Shown in pieces: positions 15,601 to 24,379 of a stretch of DNA of 46,052 bases. Made by a program: the position numbers and the translations under genes. Positions within the stretch are counted from its first letter, which is position 1, and each line of letters begins with the position of its first letter. The DNA is from Clostridia bacterium (GTDB lineage: Bacteria; Bacillota; Clostridia; Christensenellales; UBA1242): the NCBI GenBank assembly GCA_900767715.1, contig CAAGAD010000004.1:1-46052 (forward strand). The letters run 5' to 3'. A model generated the notes under the pieces. The model worked only from the letters and a program-made list of their open reading frames with translations. It was not told where the DNA came from and made no database searches.

Positions 15601-16374
15601 TTATTTGACGCCGTTTTTATTTTTAGTCGGTTTTAACAACTCCTTTATCCGTTCAAATGCGTTGTAATACTCCAATACGGTGTATTTCTTTGGTTCCGGT
15701 ACGTGCAAATGTTGCGATATGGTTAAACACATATTTTCAAATTGTTTATCGTACTGAATTTCCATATTATCGGAACCGCTAAAAACAACCGGGCGATTAT
15801 ACAACAACAACATCGTCGTTATTTTATCAATTTCTGCCCGTTTGTCCTCTGTATCGCCGTTTATAATCGCATCCAACATTAACATTGTTCGGTTACGTAA
15901 TTCGTCGTAATACTCTTTAATCGTCGCATCGTCGAACATACGGGGGAAATACATTTGCAATTCATCATCTATTTTTTTTTTGACCGCTTCCATTTGGGCG
16001 GTCAACTCTTTAATCGGCACGTCGCCGAACATATCGACAACCTTTTGCAATCCGTCGTCGGATAAATCATTGTACGGGGTTCCGTCGATTGATTTAACCA
16101 ATACGGCAAACGCCAAACACTTTGGACTTAACCCGGATTGAATGAAATACACGTTTTGCCGCATATTATCCAATTCGATTGCCGCTAATTCCGGGATTTT
16201 GCTCCGGGCGTATCTCATTGCCTTTTCAATATGCGTGTCGAAATCCTGCAAATCCGAACCAATCCCGGCGTCAACCAACAACATTTTATTGTACTTATGA
16301 AAACGCAACATCGGCAATTCGTCGATTGCGTCGTATATCTCAACCGTGTATTCCCCTATCTTAACCGTTTTCAT
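15601..16374 (-). CDS. Probable tail assembly chaperone
   Basis: A 257-residue helical, charged protein directly upstream of the tape measure gene, where lambda-type phages encode the tail assembly chaperones G and GT. No domain is recognisable. The ATG at 16374 overlaps the upstream stop (ATGA) and starts MKTVKIGEYTVEIYDAID. No heptanucleotide slippery site is obvious, but after its stop the +1 frame stays open for about 22 codons with a hydrophobic segment (GVVFLWLINYM). A +1 frameshift product or a small separate peptide is possible. Confidence 0.6.
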   Translation of the reverse strand: MKTVKIGEYTVEIYDAIDELPMLRFHKYNKMLLVDAGIGSDLQDFDTHIEKAMRYARSKIPELAAIELDNMRQNVYFIQSGLSPKCLAFAVLVKSIDGTPYNDLSDDGLQKVVDMFGDVPIKELTAQMEAVKKKIDDELQMYFPRMFDDATIKEYYDELRNRTMLMLDAIINGDTEDKRAEIDKITTMLLLYNRPVVFSGSDNMEIQYDKQFENMCLTISQHLHVPEPKKYTVLEYYNAFERIKELLKPTKNKNGVK

Positions 16375-16628
16375 AGCAAATAACGTGTTATCATGGTTGA
16401 ACAAAAGGGAACCAACAACAATGCCGGGTTCCCGGTTATAAACGCCAAAAGGATTGCTAAAGCAACCCCCGCCCAAAAGGACAAACAGAAATCACAATTA
16501 AACATCTTTGCGAAAAACTCGTTGCCGTGGATTTGCACCCATTCGATAACGCCCCATTTGCGTAACAAGGTTAACCCGAATGCGGCAACCAAAGCAATCA
16601 CGACCGTATAAAATAAAAATGCTTTCAT
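16371..16628 (-). CDS. Small membrane protein with CDFCLSFW motif
   Basis: An 85-residue protein with two or three membrane helices (about residues 3-20, 50-65 and 68-82) and a cysteine motif CDFCLSFWAG in the middle. This motif resembles the CxFCxxFW signature of DUF1360-type small membrane proteins. It lies inside the tail module between a tail-completion-like gene and the chaperone candidate, with a 4-base overlap downstream. A role in virion assembly or membrane modification cannot be distinguished. Confidence 0.72.
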   Translation of the reverse strand: MKAFLFYTVVIALVAAFGLTLLRKWGVIEWVQIHGNEFFAKMFNCDFCLSFWAGVALAILLAFITGNPALLLVPFCSTMITRYLL

Positions 16629-16638
16629 ATACTTGTTG

Positions 16639-17208
16639 TTAATCAGTTAAACACGTTTCATCAATTCCCAATTCCCCGGCAAACCGGAACCCGGCGAACG
16701 GGTGCATTAAAAATTGGTTATCTATTTCGTCCAAAGTGAATCCGGCAAATATGTTTTCCGCCTTTGCGTACACTCTGTTTATTTTCATGGAACCGGAACG
16801 TAACCAAATACCGCCGTTCAATACCCGCATAATTTGTTGTTTGACCGCCTCCGTATTTCGGTTGTTTGGGTCGTTGGTTATCGTCCGCATATCGAACCAA
16901 AAGATAACCGAAAACGGCGTTGTATATTTGTTTTGTTCGCCGGGGAACCAATCAATTTGTTGCGGGTCGTCCAATACGAAAAACGAAAAATTCCCTATAT
17001 TACTATCCGGGGCAATCAACATATATTCGTTGCCACCGACGTAAATATTGGGCGTGTAATATCGTTTTCCCTGTATGGACTTAACCAACCGTTCCGAACG
17101 TCCAAAGGAATAATTAAGCCACGGCAACCCGTCCGCTAATCCCTTTTGAATATTGGCAATAACCCGGTCGAATAACTCCGGGTTCTTTATAATAGGTAAT
17201 CTATCCAT
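16639..17208 (-). CDS. Putative tail terminator / completion protein
   Basis: A 189-residue protein whose start overlaps the previous gene's stop by 8 bp. It lies two genes before the tape measure in the head-to-tail connector region. Mixed alpha/beta sequence with TTPFSVIFWFDMRTI and a helix EAVKQQIMRVLN recalls tail terminator folds, in which a small alpha/beta protein caps the tail tube. No sequence motif proves this. The call rests on gene order and size. Confidence 0.55.
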   Translation of the reverse strand: MDRLPIIKNPELFDRVIANIQKGLADGLPWLNYSFGRSERLVKSIQGKRYYTPNIYVGGNEYMLIAPDSNIGNFSFFVLDDPQQIDWFPGEQNKYTTPFSVIFWFDMRTITNDPNNRNTEAVKQQIMRVLNGGIWLRSGSMKINRVYAKAENIFAGFTLDEIDNQFLMHPFAGFRFAGELGIDETCLTD

Positions 17209-17677
17209 TTCCGTATATTGTTTTTTTTGCTTTGGTTAGCAAATCCGGGTAAACGTATTGCCAAATCAGTTTAGCAATGTTTTCGTTCGTCAACCCTAAT
17301 ATTTGCCGCCCGTACTTTTTAATCAAATCTTCCGTTTTGAAATCCGACGCCTTAATTTCAAATTGTTTGTCGCCGACTTCCAAATAAAAACTACTCTCAA
17401 AATCGCCCTCATCCCGTAACGTTACCCGGTTCGTCGGTTGTCCCTTTTCCTCCTTAATGGCTATTGTTAGCGGGGTATAAGGTCGATAATCCATAATATC
17501 AACGCCCAATCGGTTAATACCTTGTTCAAATAATTGTTCCTCGGCGTTGGCATCAATGATAAACGCCGTTATCATTCCGTCGTCGATTATGTCCCGTATA
17601 ATCAACCCGGACGTCAACCCGTCGTTAAACGTATTAACCCGGTTGCGTAAATCAATTATTGATTGTAACCCCGCCAT
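17201..17677 (-). CDS. Head-tail connector or minor virion protein
   Basis: A 158-residue protein containing NRVTLRDEGDFESSFYLEV and KYGRQILGLTNENIAKL, a pattern seen in conserved Bacteroidales phage structural genes. The middle VTLRDTGD-like strand followed by a C-terminal helical region recalls HK97 gp10-type tail completion proteins. It is placed between the 440-aa virion protein and the terminator-like gene. The function is inferred from order. Confidence 0.58.
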   Translation of the reverse strand: MAGLQSIIDLRNRVNTFNDGLTSGLIIRDIIDDGMITAFIIDANAEEQLFEQGINRLGVDIMDYRPYTPLTIAIKEEKGQPTNRVTLRDEGDFESSFYLEVGDKQFEIKASDFKTEDLIKKYGRQILGLTNENIAKLIWQYVYPDLLTKAKKTIYGNG

Positions 17678-17684
17678 AATGCAA

Positions 17685-19007
17685 TTACGTTGTCCGGTAC
17701 TTAACGCCCCGGTTGTTGCAACTCAAACAAATACGGTCAATCCCCTGCGTATCTAATCGCAAAGCCTCAAACGCTTTTTTAAGGTCATAACCCAAACCGC
17801 CGGGGCGTCCCTCAACGTTCCCGTCCAACTCATACAAAATTTCCATTTTAGAGGCGTTGGATTGGTTCCGGTTTACCCTTACGTTGGGGTTCATTGCCAA
17901 CGTGCGCAAAGCGATTGCCGCAACTTGGCGTTGTATTACCGTTTGGAATATCGCCCTTTGTTCAACGATAAAATCGGTTAGGTCGCAACCCACCGTTATT
18001 TCACAATTTAACCCGTAATTCAGCGTATTAGTGTACATCGTATAGGCTATATCCCACAACTCCGGATATTCGGCGAATGTTTCCGGGGCGTTGTACATAA
18101 ACGGGGAAATCTGCAAATACTTTGTCAATTGCCGCCATGCCTCAATATTGCCGTACCCGGTACACGTTCCGCACGGTTCCCGGCTCCAATCTTTCGACAC
18201 GTTAATTGCTTGCATCCCGGCGGGCAAATCGTCTTGATTGTAGCAAAGGAACCACGCACCCCCGGCGTTGTTTGCGTCGCTTATATACGGCAAAAAACAA
18301 TCTTCCAATGTAAACCATTGAAAGCCGCCATTTGTCAACGTAAAATTTAAATCAAACGTTTTTATTGGGTCAATCTGCGAACTATGGAAAAGGTACAATT
18401 TCACAATTCCGGTTCCGCCCGTCATTTGCAAGCCAACCCGGTGTATTTGGGCAGTTACTCCCATTGCCCGAACGGGGATTATTTCAAAACCAACCAATTT
18501 ATGTGCGTTCGGTTGGGTTGCTCTGATACGTCCCGCACCGTCAAAGAATGTGCGACGCTCTAATAAGTTTTTTGTCTCTTTATCCAACCCCTTTATTTGG
18601 GTAAACGTTTGTACCGCCGTGGAAATTCCGTTGCGGGTCAAACGCTCCAAATAGTCGGATAGTATGTTGTATTTCTCCCAAAAGGTCGAACCCTCGGCGG
18701 GAACCTCGGCGACGTTATCAACCAAAGCGACCCAATACAAGGGTTTGCCCGCCGCATCGTTGACGTATTGTACCACGGTTCCGGCTTTCCATTCCTTTGT
18801 ATCGTTCCAAACCGGGTATTGAAAACCCCAATTGTCCGGGACGATTGCCGCAATATTATCCAACGTTACAAGCGGGTGCGCCCCTTGAAAATATAACCCG
18901 CTTTCGGTTTCTGTCAACCGTTCGGCGATTGCCTCGGCGGGATTATATGATTGCTCCCAACCAACGACGTTTAATAATGCGTCTTGTATTTCCTTAATCC
19001 TATACAT
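17685..19007 (-). CDS. Virion protein downstream of the major capsid gene
   Basis: A 440-residue protein, start chosen at MYRIKEIQDALLN (19007). An in-frame ATG at 19043 would run through the terminator hairpin following the capsid gene. N-terminal residues 1-110 look helical and globular (ALLNVVGWEQSY). The C-terminal half contains several Cys pairs (REPCGTCTGYGN, CEITVGCDL, ICLSCNN), unusual for a virion protein. It could be a head-tail connector, tail tube or capsid accessory protein. No family is recognised. Confidence 0.65.
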   Translation of the reverse strand: MYRIKEIQDALLNVVGWEQSYNPAEAIAERLTETESGLYFQGAHPLVTLDNIAAIVPDNWGFQYPVWNDTKEWKAGTVVQYVNDAAGKPLYWVALVDNVAEVPAEGSTFWEKYNILSDYLERLTRNGISTAVQTFTQIKGLDKETKNLLERRTFFDGAGRIRATQPNAHKLVGFEIIPVRAMGVTAQIHRVGLQMTGGTGIVKLYLFHSSQIDPIKTFDLNFTLTNGGFQWFTLEDCFLPYISDANNAGGAWFLCYNQDDLPAGMQAINVSKDWSREPCGTCTGYGNIEAWRQLTKYLQISPFMYNAPETFAEYPELWDIAYTMYTNTLNYGLNCEITVGCDLTDFIVEQRAIFQTVIQRQVAAIALRTLAMNPNVRVNRNQSNASKMEILYELDGNVEGRPGGLGYDLKKAFEALRLDTQGIDRICLSCNNRGVKYRTT

Positions 19008-19020
19008 GCTGCGTAAAATT

Positions 19021-19055
19021 AAAAAGGGGGCGGGGATAACCACCCCGTCCCCTCG
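19021..19055 (-). terminator. Intra-operon terminator after the capsid gene
   Basis: Minus strand: a G-rich arm (GGGGACGGGG) pairs with CCCCGCCCC across TGGTTAT, then TTTTTAATTTT. It begins about 27 bases after the capsid stop. A partial terminator here would raise capsid mRNA relative to the downstream tail genes, as in many tailed phages. Confidence 0.72.
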
Positions 19056-19081
19056 GTTAAATAATCGTTCCGTTTTGCGGT

Positions 19082-20200
19082 TTATGCACCCGCACCACCA
19101 CCCCCGGCGGGAAACTCGGTTGCGTTGGTAACGTAAACGGGCATTCCTAACGGTTCGTTCGGGTTGCGTGCTGCAATCTCGGCTTTGATAATCGGATTTG
19201 CCACGGTGTCCGGGTCGCTGTTATATGCTACCATGTAGGCAACATCAACGCTAAATCCGAAATACTCCTTAACGGCACACGTCAAATCAGCGGTTGCGGC
19301 TCCCATAATCGCCGATTGGTCGCCAACGGCGGTATAATAATGCGAACCAACGGGCAAATCAATGTACGGCAATCGTACAATGTCCCATTCGTGGAAATTC
19401 GCACGGGTACGGCGGTATGCCTCACGGTCAACACGGGTTAAGATACCAACGTTTCCATCAGCAACGGCAAACATTGTTCCCATTTTGCCCGCTTCATCCG
19501 TTACGTTGTTGGTATAATGCAATACTTTGTTGTCGTACTCCATACGCTTGTTAACGTCATTATAAACGCCATGTTGCGCTAACTTACGGATTAAGCTATC
19601 AACCCCCGCATTTGCGATAAGGTGGATATATTCCGGGTAACAATTCGCCCGCATGATTGGGTTAATATCTCCCAAAATCTCGGTTGCCATTTGGGTTGGA
19701 ACTTGTAAAACGTTTCCGGTCTGCGTGTAATTGAGCAATGTTTTGAACACTTGCGTTTTGTTTGCCTCCAATGCGGCAACCGCCCCGGCATCCAAAGTAT
19801 TTGCTAACGCCCGTGTCGTCTTTTCCATTTTACGCATAAAGTCATGGTTGTACGAAATCTCATTGTTTGAGTATGCCGCCGGAACCATCGTAAAACCGAT
19901 TGCATAGGTAGCCCAAACAAGCGTTACCAATGCGGACGTATTTTCGTTATCAGCAATAACACACGAACGCACGTTGCTAACTTGTACGTTTTCGTCGTAA
20001 TTGATAACCGGAACTTGTACCGTGTTACCGATACTTACTAATGCCCTATCTCTCAAATTGGGGCTAATGATTGAGTTGGGGGCGTTGGTTTGTTCAATGA
20101 AGAAATCCAATGCGCCGTACTCACACGGGCGGAACATATTACGGTCTAACTCCGGGTTCTCTATCCGCCAATTCTGTACTCTTGTTGCAATTAAACTCAT
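19082..20200 (-). CDS. Major capsid protein (HK97-like, inferred)
   Basis: A 372-residue protein at the canonical place after portal and scaffold genes. Features fitting an HK97-type shell protein are the N-terminal arm (MSLIATRVQNWRIENPELDR), a long spine-helix candidate around FMRKMEKTTRALANTLDAGA (about 122-142) and a C-terminal domain with DLPVGSHYYTAVGDQSAI. A Gly/Ala-rich tail (AGGGGAGA) closes it. No protease gene lies upstream, and the scaffold-like protein may be separate. Sequence identity to named capsid proteins could not be tested. Confidence 0.85.
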   Translation of the reverse strand: MSLIATRVQNWRIENPELDRNMFRPCEYGALDFFIEQTNAPNSIISPNLRDRALVSIGNTVQVPVINYDENVQVSNVRSCVIADNENTSALVTLVWATYAIGFTMVPAAYSNNEISYNHDFMRKMEKTTRALANTLDAGAVAALEANKTQVFKTLLNYTQTGNVLQVPTQMATEILGDINPIMRANCYPEYIHLIANAGVDSLIRKLAQHGVYNDVNKRMEYDNKVLHYTNNVTDEAGKMGTMFAVADGNVGILTRVDREAYRRTRANFHEWDIVRLPYIDLPVGSHYYTAVGDQSAIMGAATADLTCAVKEYFGFSVDVAYMVAYNSDPDTVANPIIKAEIAARNPNEPLGMPVYVTNATEFPAGGGGAGA

Positions 20201-20257
20201 TGTTTAAAAAATTAAATTGTTTATAAATGCGGGTTTACCCTTTACCCGTGTTGTCTT

Positions 20258-21211
20258 TTACTTTTCCGGCAATGCGGAAATATTATTGTCTTTCCATGCT
20301 TGTTGCATTCCGGCGTCAAATTCAGCCGTTCCAACTTTCAACCCTTGTTGTTCCAACGTCGCCGTAATTGCGTCGTATGCTTCAACCCGTGTTTTTGCGC
20401 CGGATATGTCAACGGTAATATTACCGCCCGCACCGCCGCCGCCCGCCGGGGGATTGGTTCCGCCGCCCGCCGCTTGGCGTCCTTTATCCAATATACCCAT
20501 TGTTTCCAATTCACGGGTCAAAAGGTCGCCGGGGGTGTACGGGTTCAACTGATTGTTCGGGTTACGCATGATTGCGCCGTTTTCGTCCTTAAACGCTAAC
20601 ATTTTCCCGCCTTTGCCATCGTCGATAAATTCCGGGTTCATACCCTTAATTTTGTCGATTGCTTGACCCAACAAAACCTTTGTTGCGCTTTCCGGCAATC
20701 CTGCCTTAAACTTCAATCCGGCGGTTGCTGTCTGCAATGCCGTTTCAACACGAATGCCGAACACCTCGTTTGTGTGGGCTTGTTCGGCTTGGTCGTATTT
20801 CGTTTTGAGGTCGTTGTATTGGGTCGTAACGCTTTGCAAATCTGCCTTTGCTTGCTTCAATGCCTTTGCGGTTTCCGCATCCGTCGCACCCTCGGCAATG
20901 GCTTTTTCCAAACGTGCCTTTTCTTTGGTTAGGCTGTCAATCTGTGATTGCAGACCGTTTGCGCCCTCAACTTTGGTTTTGAACTCGGTTAATACTCGTT
21001 TGGCGTAATCAAACGTTTTTTCGGTTCCGTTCTTGGCGATACCGGAAACGGCTAAAATGTCCGCATCCAAACCGCCGTAAATTTCCCCGGTTTTCTTTGC
21101 TATTACGCTATTTTCGTCATTGACTGATAACGTGGTTATCGCTGTCAATTGTTCGCCGGTTAATCCGGCTAATGCCGCATTTGCTCGTAAAACATCAATC
21201 GTTAATGCCAT
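20258..21211 (-). CDS. Scaffolding protein
   Basis: A 317-residue protein with a central coiled coil (about residues 85-150: SQIDSLTKEKARLEKAIAEG), acidic overall, a Gly/Pro-rich hinge (AAGGGTNPPAGGGGAGGN) and a short helical C-terminus. Length, composition and the position immediately before the capsid gene are those of phage scaffolding proteins of the minor-structural GP20 type. It would direct prohead assembly and then leave. Confidence comes from architecture and order rather than motif. Confidence 0.78.
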   Translation of the reverse strand: MALTIDVLRANAALAGLTGEQLTAITTLSVNDENSVIAKKTGEIYGGLDADILAVSGIAKNGTEKTFDYAKRVLTEFKTKVEGANGLQSQIDSLTKEKARLEKAIAEGATDAETAKALKQAKADLQSVTTQYNDLKTKYDQAEQAHTNEVFGIRVETALQTATAGLKFKAGLPESATKVLLGQAIDKIKGMNPEFIDDGKGGKMLAFKDENGAIMRNPNNQLNPYTPGDLLTRELETMGILDKGRQAAGGGTNPPAGGGGAGGNITVDISGAKTRVEAYDAITATLEQQGLKVGTAEFDAGMQQAWKDNNISALPEK

Positions 21212-21245
21212 AATCTTTCCCTTTGATTATTAAATTAATATTCGG

Positions 21246-21743
21246 TTACTTTTTGCCCTCGGCTTTGGCGTCCGCCTCGGCTTTCGCCTTGGCATCGGCT
21301 TTGGGTTCCTTTGCAGTTGTCGCCGGGATAACGCCCGCCGCTTTCAATTCTGCCAAAATCTCGGCTTTCAATGCTGCCTTTTCCTCGGCACGGGCTTTGG
21401 CGTCCGCCTCGGCTTTCGCCTTGGCATCGGCTTTGGCTTTTTCTGCCTTTGCCTTTTCGTCCGCCTCGGCTTTCGCTTTCATGTACTCGTTGGGGTCGTG
21501 CAATACGGTAATCGTGTACCCCTGTTTTTTCAGATTGTCGGCAATGCTATTTTCATAACCCTTTTTACCGAACTTCTGAATACGGGGAATTGATAACCGT
21601 TTGCCCGTTTCGCTGTCGAATTTCTTAATTTCGATAACGCAATGATACAAATGTTTCTCATTGTCCGGAACAATGTAGTTTTCGGGCGTAACGTCGATAA
21701 TCGCAACGTCTTTAGTTTTGCCCTCGCTTACTTTCACTCGCAT
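21246..21743 (-). CDS. Low-complexity Lys/Ala/Glu-rich protein in the head module
   Basis: A 165-residue protein. Residues 1-85 are globular (VTPENYIVPDNEKHLYHCVIE), after which residues about 88-165 are almost only Lys, Ala, Glu and Asp (AKAEADAKAKAE units), predicted as a single long helix. The gene holds a perfect 44-bp direct repeat (21261-21304 and 21393-21436), in frame. It overlaps the portal gene 3' end by 32 bp. It may be a head decoration or portal-associated protein. No family is recognised. Confidence 0.72.
   Translation of the reverse strand: MRVKVSEGKTKDVAIIDVTPENYIVPDNEKHLYHCVIEIKKFDSETGKRLSIPRIQKFGKKGYENSIADNLKKQGYTITVLHDPNEYMKAKAEADEKAKAEKAKADAKAKAEADAKARAEEKAALKAEILAELKAAGVIPATTAKEPKADAKAKAEADAKAEGKK
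21261..21436 (-). repeat. 44-bp perfect direct repeat inside a coding region
   Basis: Bases 21261-21304 and 21393-21436 are identical and 132 bp apart, a multiple of three, so both encode the same KAKAEADAKA-type peptide. Shorter degenerate units fill the space between them. Slippage or recombination here would change helix length in phase. Confidence 0.85.
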
Positions 21744-23439
21744 AATCGTTAAATTTATTTGTTATAAAATTTATCTTAGAGTTGAACGGCATATTATACC
21801 CAAACTCTAACACGTTCAAATATTCACGTTCAAATCTGCGTACAAAGTTAGCAAAATTCAACTTTATACGCATATCGTTTTCGCTGATAATCTGTTTGTC
21901 GTACAAATCCAATACCTCGTTACGGGTCAAATGTCGGTACGGTTCCAATTCCGCCAACGTCAACATACGTTGCAATTGAGTTGGATTGTTCCGATATTCC
22001 GTTTCGATAATTTGGTTTTGTAGTGCGTCTAATTCCGCCTCGCTTGCGCCGCTTTCCTTTGCCACCTTGTAACGTTCCCGTAACTCCGTTGCGTTGGATA
22101 AATAAAACTCCGTGCCATAATTGACTTTTGCAGAAACAAACAAACCGCCATACCTCAAACGGCAAACGGTTTCGTCAACGAATTGTTGCGCCGCTTCAAA
22201 TCCTTTTTTTACCCGGTTTAATACCGTGCTTTGGCTTTCAAAGTTGGCGGCAATTTGTTGTTCGTTCAATGCGTCCCGTGTGGTTATTTCCTCGTTGGTT
22301 CCAACAACCGACGTAATAATATCGTTCTTTAGTCGGTTTTCTTCCTCAACGTTATAATCCAAACTCCCACGGTCAACGGTCAACATTTGCACCGGGTTAC
22401 GCAAATCGGGTTGTTTATCCCCGTCCGGTATTGGTATTTCCACGAACGACCCAACGCCGTTAATACGACTATCCCCACATTTGGGGCAACGCATCAATGT
22501 CCCGGCGGCATCCAATCTATAAAACCCCTGTTTGTCTTTCAAAAACCCACCGTCGCAATAATCGCCATTTTCGCCGTTACTGAAATCGCAACTTTGTTCA
22601 TACCCGGAATAAATCGGATATGCACCGTATAAGTCTAAATGTCGCTTACTGATATGGTAAAACAAAAACCAATCCAACGCCTCCAATTGCTTGGTTAGCG
22701 GGGATTGCTTAACGTCGGGTTCTGATAGGCTCAACGGTTCATTCCAAAAGAAACGGGCGGGACAATAACCGACGTCGTGCGGGTTATCAACCAACAATTC
22801 GCCGATATTATGGTTTTTATCCTCTCTGAATACCCTATAACGTTCGTCGTCAATAACTGCGATACGCTCCCCGTCCTGTCTGAAAATGATATAATCCATT
22901 ACCCCCGTCGTTGGGTTGGCTCTGTAATCAATCACGGACGCAATAGGCAACCAATAGAAATACGGTTGCGGGTATTTGTCGCCGGGGTTTTGTTCGCTCG
23001 GCATATCGACAATTAGAACGCTGTTTATTTCTGTTTGGAAAAACTCCCAACCTTTCGTACTCCAAATTTCCGGTTCGTGTAATACGTCTTGGCGGTAATA
23101 TTCCCAATCGTCCCGTTGTTCCGGGTTTTGGAATTGATAATTGAACGCCGGGTTACGACCGTCAAAAATTCGGCTCAACTTATCAAAACAAACGCCCGTT
23201 ACCTCGTTTGTTTTAACGGGGTAACGGAACAATGTTTTGAACATCTTAAACTTGTCATGCGGCAATAGGTTAGAAACAAATGCCATAAAGTCCGTAATCG
23301 GTTGGCAAATGTCAAACGACGTAATACGTGTGCGGGCGTGAAAATTAATGCGGTTTTGATGATAAACGGCTTTGTTTATCGTCTTACGCTTTTTCGGCTC
23401 CGTTATCCGTTTTTTTATTTCGTCTATACTCAATCCCAT
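21712..23439 (-). CDS. Portal protein
   Basis: A 575-residue protein between terminase and scaffold/capsid genes, of standard portal length. Features include an N-terminal helical clip, the wing region, a long helical NEEITTRDALNEQQIAANFES (about residues 405-425) typical of SPP1-like portals, and C-terminal crown-like helices. Unusually a zinc-knuckle-like CPKCG (RCPKCGDSRINGVG) sits in the middle with CDFSNGENGDYCDGG before it. The ATG at 23439 lies inside the preceding small gene (overlap 56 bp). An upstream in-frame ATG would lengthen the overlap further and was rejected. Confidence 0.85.
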   Translation of the reverse strand: MGLSIDEIKKRITEPKKRKTINKAVYHQNRINFHARTRITSFDICQPITDFMAFVSNLLPHDKFKMFKTLFRYPVKTNEVTGVCFDKLSRIFDGRNPAFNYQFQNPEQRDDWEYYRQDVLHEPEIWSTKGWEFFQTEINSVLIVDMPSEQNPGDKYPQPYFYWLPIASVIDYRANPTTGVMDYIIFRQDGERIAVIDDERYRVFREDKNHNIGELLVDNPHDVGYCPARFFWNEPLSLSEPDVKQSPLTKQLEALDWFLFYHISKRHLDLYGAYPIYSGYEQSCDFSNGENGDYCDGGFLKDKQGFYRLDAAGTLMRCPKCGDSRINGVGSFVEIPIPDGDKQPDLRNPVQMLTVDRGSLDYNVEEENRLKNDIITSVVGTNEEITTRDALNEQQIAANFESQSTVLNRVKKGFEAAQQFVDETVCRLRYGGLFVSAKVNYGTEFYLSNATELRERYKVAKESGASEAELDALQNQIIETEYRNNPTQLQRMLTLAELEPYRHLTRNEVLDLYDKQIISENDMRIKLNFANFVRRFEREYLNVLEFGYNMPFNSKINFITNKFNDYASESKRGQN

Positions 23440-23593
23440 TGTCGTTGGTAAATTTAAAATCGCTGTCTTTGGGTAACTGCCAACCGCCGTTGTTTGGCAT
23501 CCGTAACAACCTTTCGGCGTGCTTAATCTCAAATTCTTCGGCTAAACCATGCGGCGGACAAACTAATTTAACCTTTGTAACCTTTGCCGCCAT
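23384..23593 (-). CDS. Small hypothetical protein between terminase and portal
   Basis: A 69-residue basic protein (MAAKVTKVKLVCPPHGLAEE). The start at 23593 is set by a good GGAGG eight bases upstream, one of few strong Shine-Dalgarno sites here. The site lies at the end of the preceding gene, whose stop is four bases before this ATG. Its last 56 bp overlap the portal start. Compact size and conserved place suggest a head-assembly accessory. No domain is recognised. Confidence 0.68.
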   Translation of the reverse strand: MAAKVTKVKLVCPPHGLAEEFEIKHAERLLRMPNNGGWQLPKDSDFKFTNDNGIEYRRNKKTDNGAEKA

Positions 23594-23597
23594 ATCG

Positions 23598-24248
23598 TCA
23601 ACCTCCAACGGCAACTTTTAAATCCGTCAACGGATTAAAATCCGGGGCAATAATTGTGAGGTCGTCCGAATAGTTCGGCAAAAACGCCCATTGTATTGCG
23701 TTGCTGTCCGGGGCTTCTAATCCGCCGTGCGTTTTGTCCCCAATGAACAAAGAACGAATAGGAATAGGATAATACGTTGTCGGGGTCGTTTCGTCTTGAA
23801 TGGCTTCAATACTTCCGTTTTCATCAAACAGATAGACGCCCAAATTGTCCGCCCAACTTTCGCATTGTAATTCTTTCATCGCCTTAATTACTGATTGGGG
23901 GATTTTACGCATTACGCCCGTGAACGGGTTCGGTTCACGCCCTATAATTTCCTCAATACCTCCCAATGTTTCGTTACCGCCGCCAAAGGTTCGGGCGGCT
24001 CCGGCTTCGTTGGTCGGGGCTTGGATATACGGGGAAACGACAATCTTTGTACTATCAGCCGCCGCCAACAACGGCGTCCATGAAGCAAGCAAAGTAATTG
24101 CCTTTTCGCTCGTAAAACTGTTTTTGCTTCCATCGTCTTTGGTTAGACGCTGAAACGCAACCTTTTGAATTTGCCCGAAACTTTCGGCGCATTTAACGGC
24201 GGGAATATCGGGCAATGAAGCCGCCGCCGGACACTTACAAGTAATCAT
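23598..24248 (-). CDS. Virion-associated protein upstream of the portal
   Basis: A 216-residue protein with a Cys-rich N-terminus (MITCKCPAAASLPDIPAVKC), Gly-rich GGGNETLGGIEEIIG in the middle, and beta-rich sequence around YYPIPIRSLFIGD. It is the first gene behind a -7 box at 24330-24337. The position between terminase and portal in Bacteroidales phages often holds a tail or decoration protein. The sandwich-like beta pattern fits either. Family unknown. Confidence 0.6.
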   Translation of the reverse strand: MITCKCPAAASLPDIPAVKCAESFGQIQKVAFQRLTKDDGSKNSFTSEKAITLLASWTPLLAAADSTKIVVSPYIQAPTNEAGAARTFGGGNETLGGIEEIIGREPNPFTGVMRKIPQSVIKAMKELQCESWADNLGVYLFDENGSIEAIQDETTPTTYYPIPIRSLFIGDKTHGGLEAPDSNAIQWAFLPNYSDDLTIIAPDFNPLTDLKVAVGG

Positions 24249-24329
24249 ACTCTTTAAATTTTAACGTTAAAAATTACATTTGTTACCTCGTTGGGCTGTC
24301 CCTTTGCCCTCTGTATTACTTCTACGTTG

Positions 24330-24337
24330 CAAAGTTA
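24330..24337 (-). promoter_or_regulatory. Possible internal late promoter (-7 box)
   Basis: Minus-strand TAACTTTG fits TAnnTTTG and lies in the only sizable gap of the head module (24249-24379). No good TTTG is seen at the usual distance upstream, so this is weaker than the other promoters. It would give an 80-nt leader for the 24248 gene. The rest of the 131-bp gap shows nothing else. Confidence 0.45.
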
Positions 24338-24379
24338 TAAACTTTTTCCGTTATAAACTTGCATATCTCAATTAAATTG

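Noticed and set aside
15601..15640. -1 frameshift slippery heptamer at the end of the chaperone gene
   Set aside because: The A-rich stretch does not fit XXXYYYZ in the zero frame and the -1 frame stops at once.
21261..21436. CRISPR array from the repeated 44-bp units
   Set aside because: The two copies are in-frame coding repeats with degenerate filler, not unique spacers, and no cas gene except a RecB/Cas4-like nuclease elsewhere is present.
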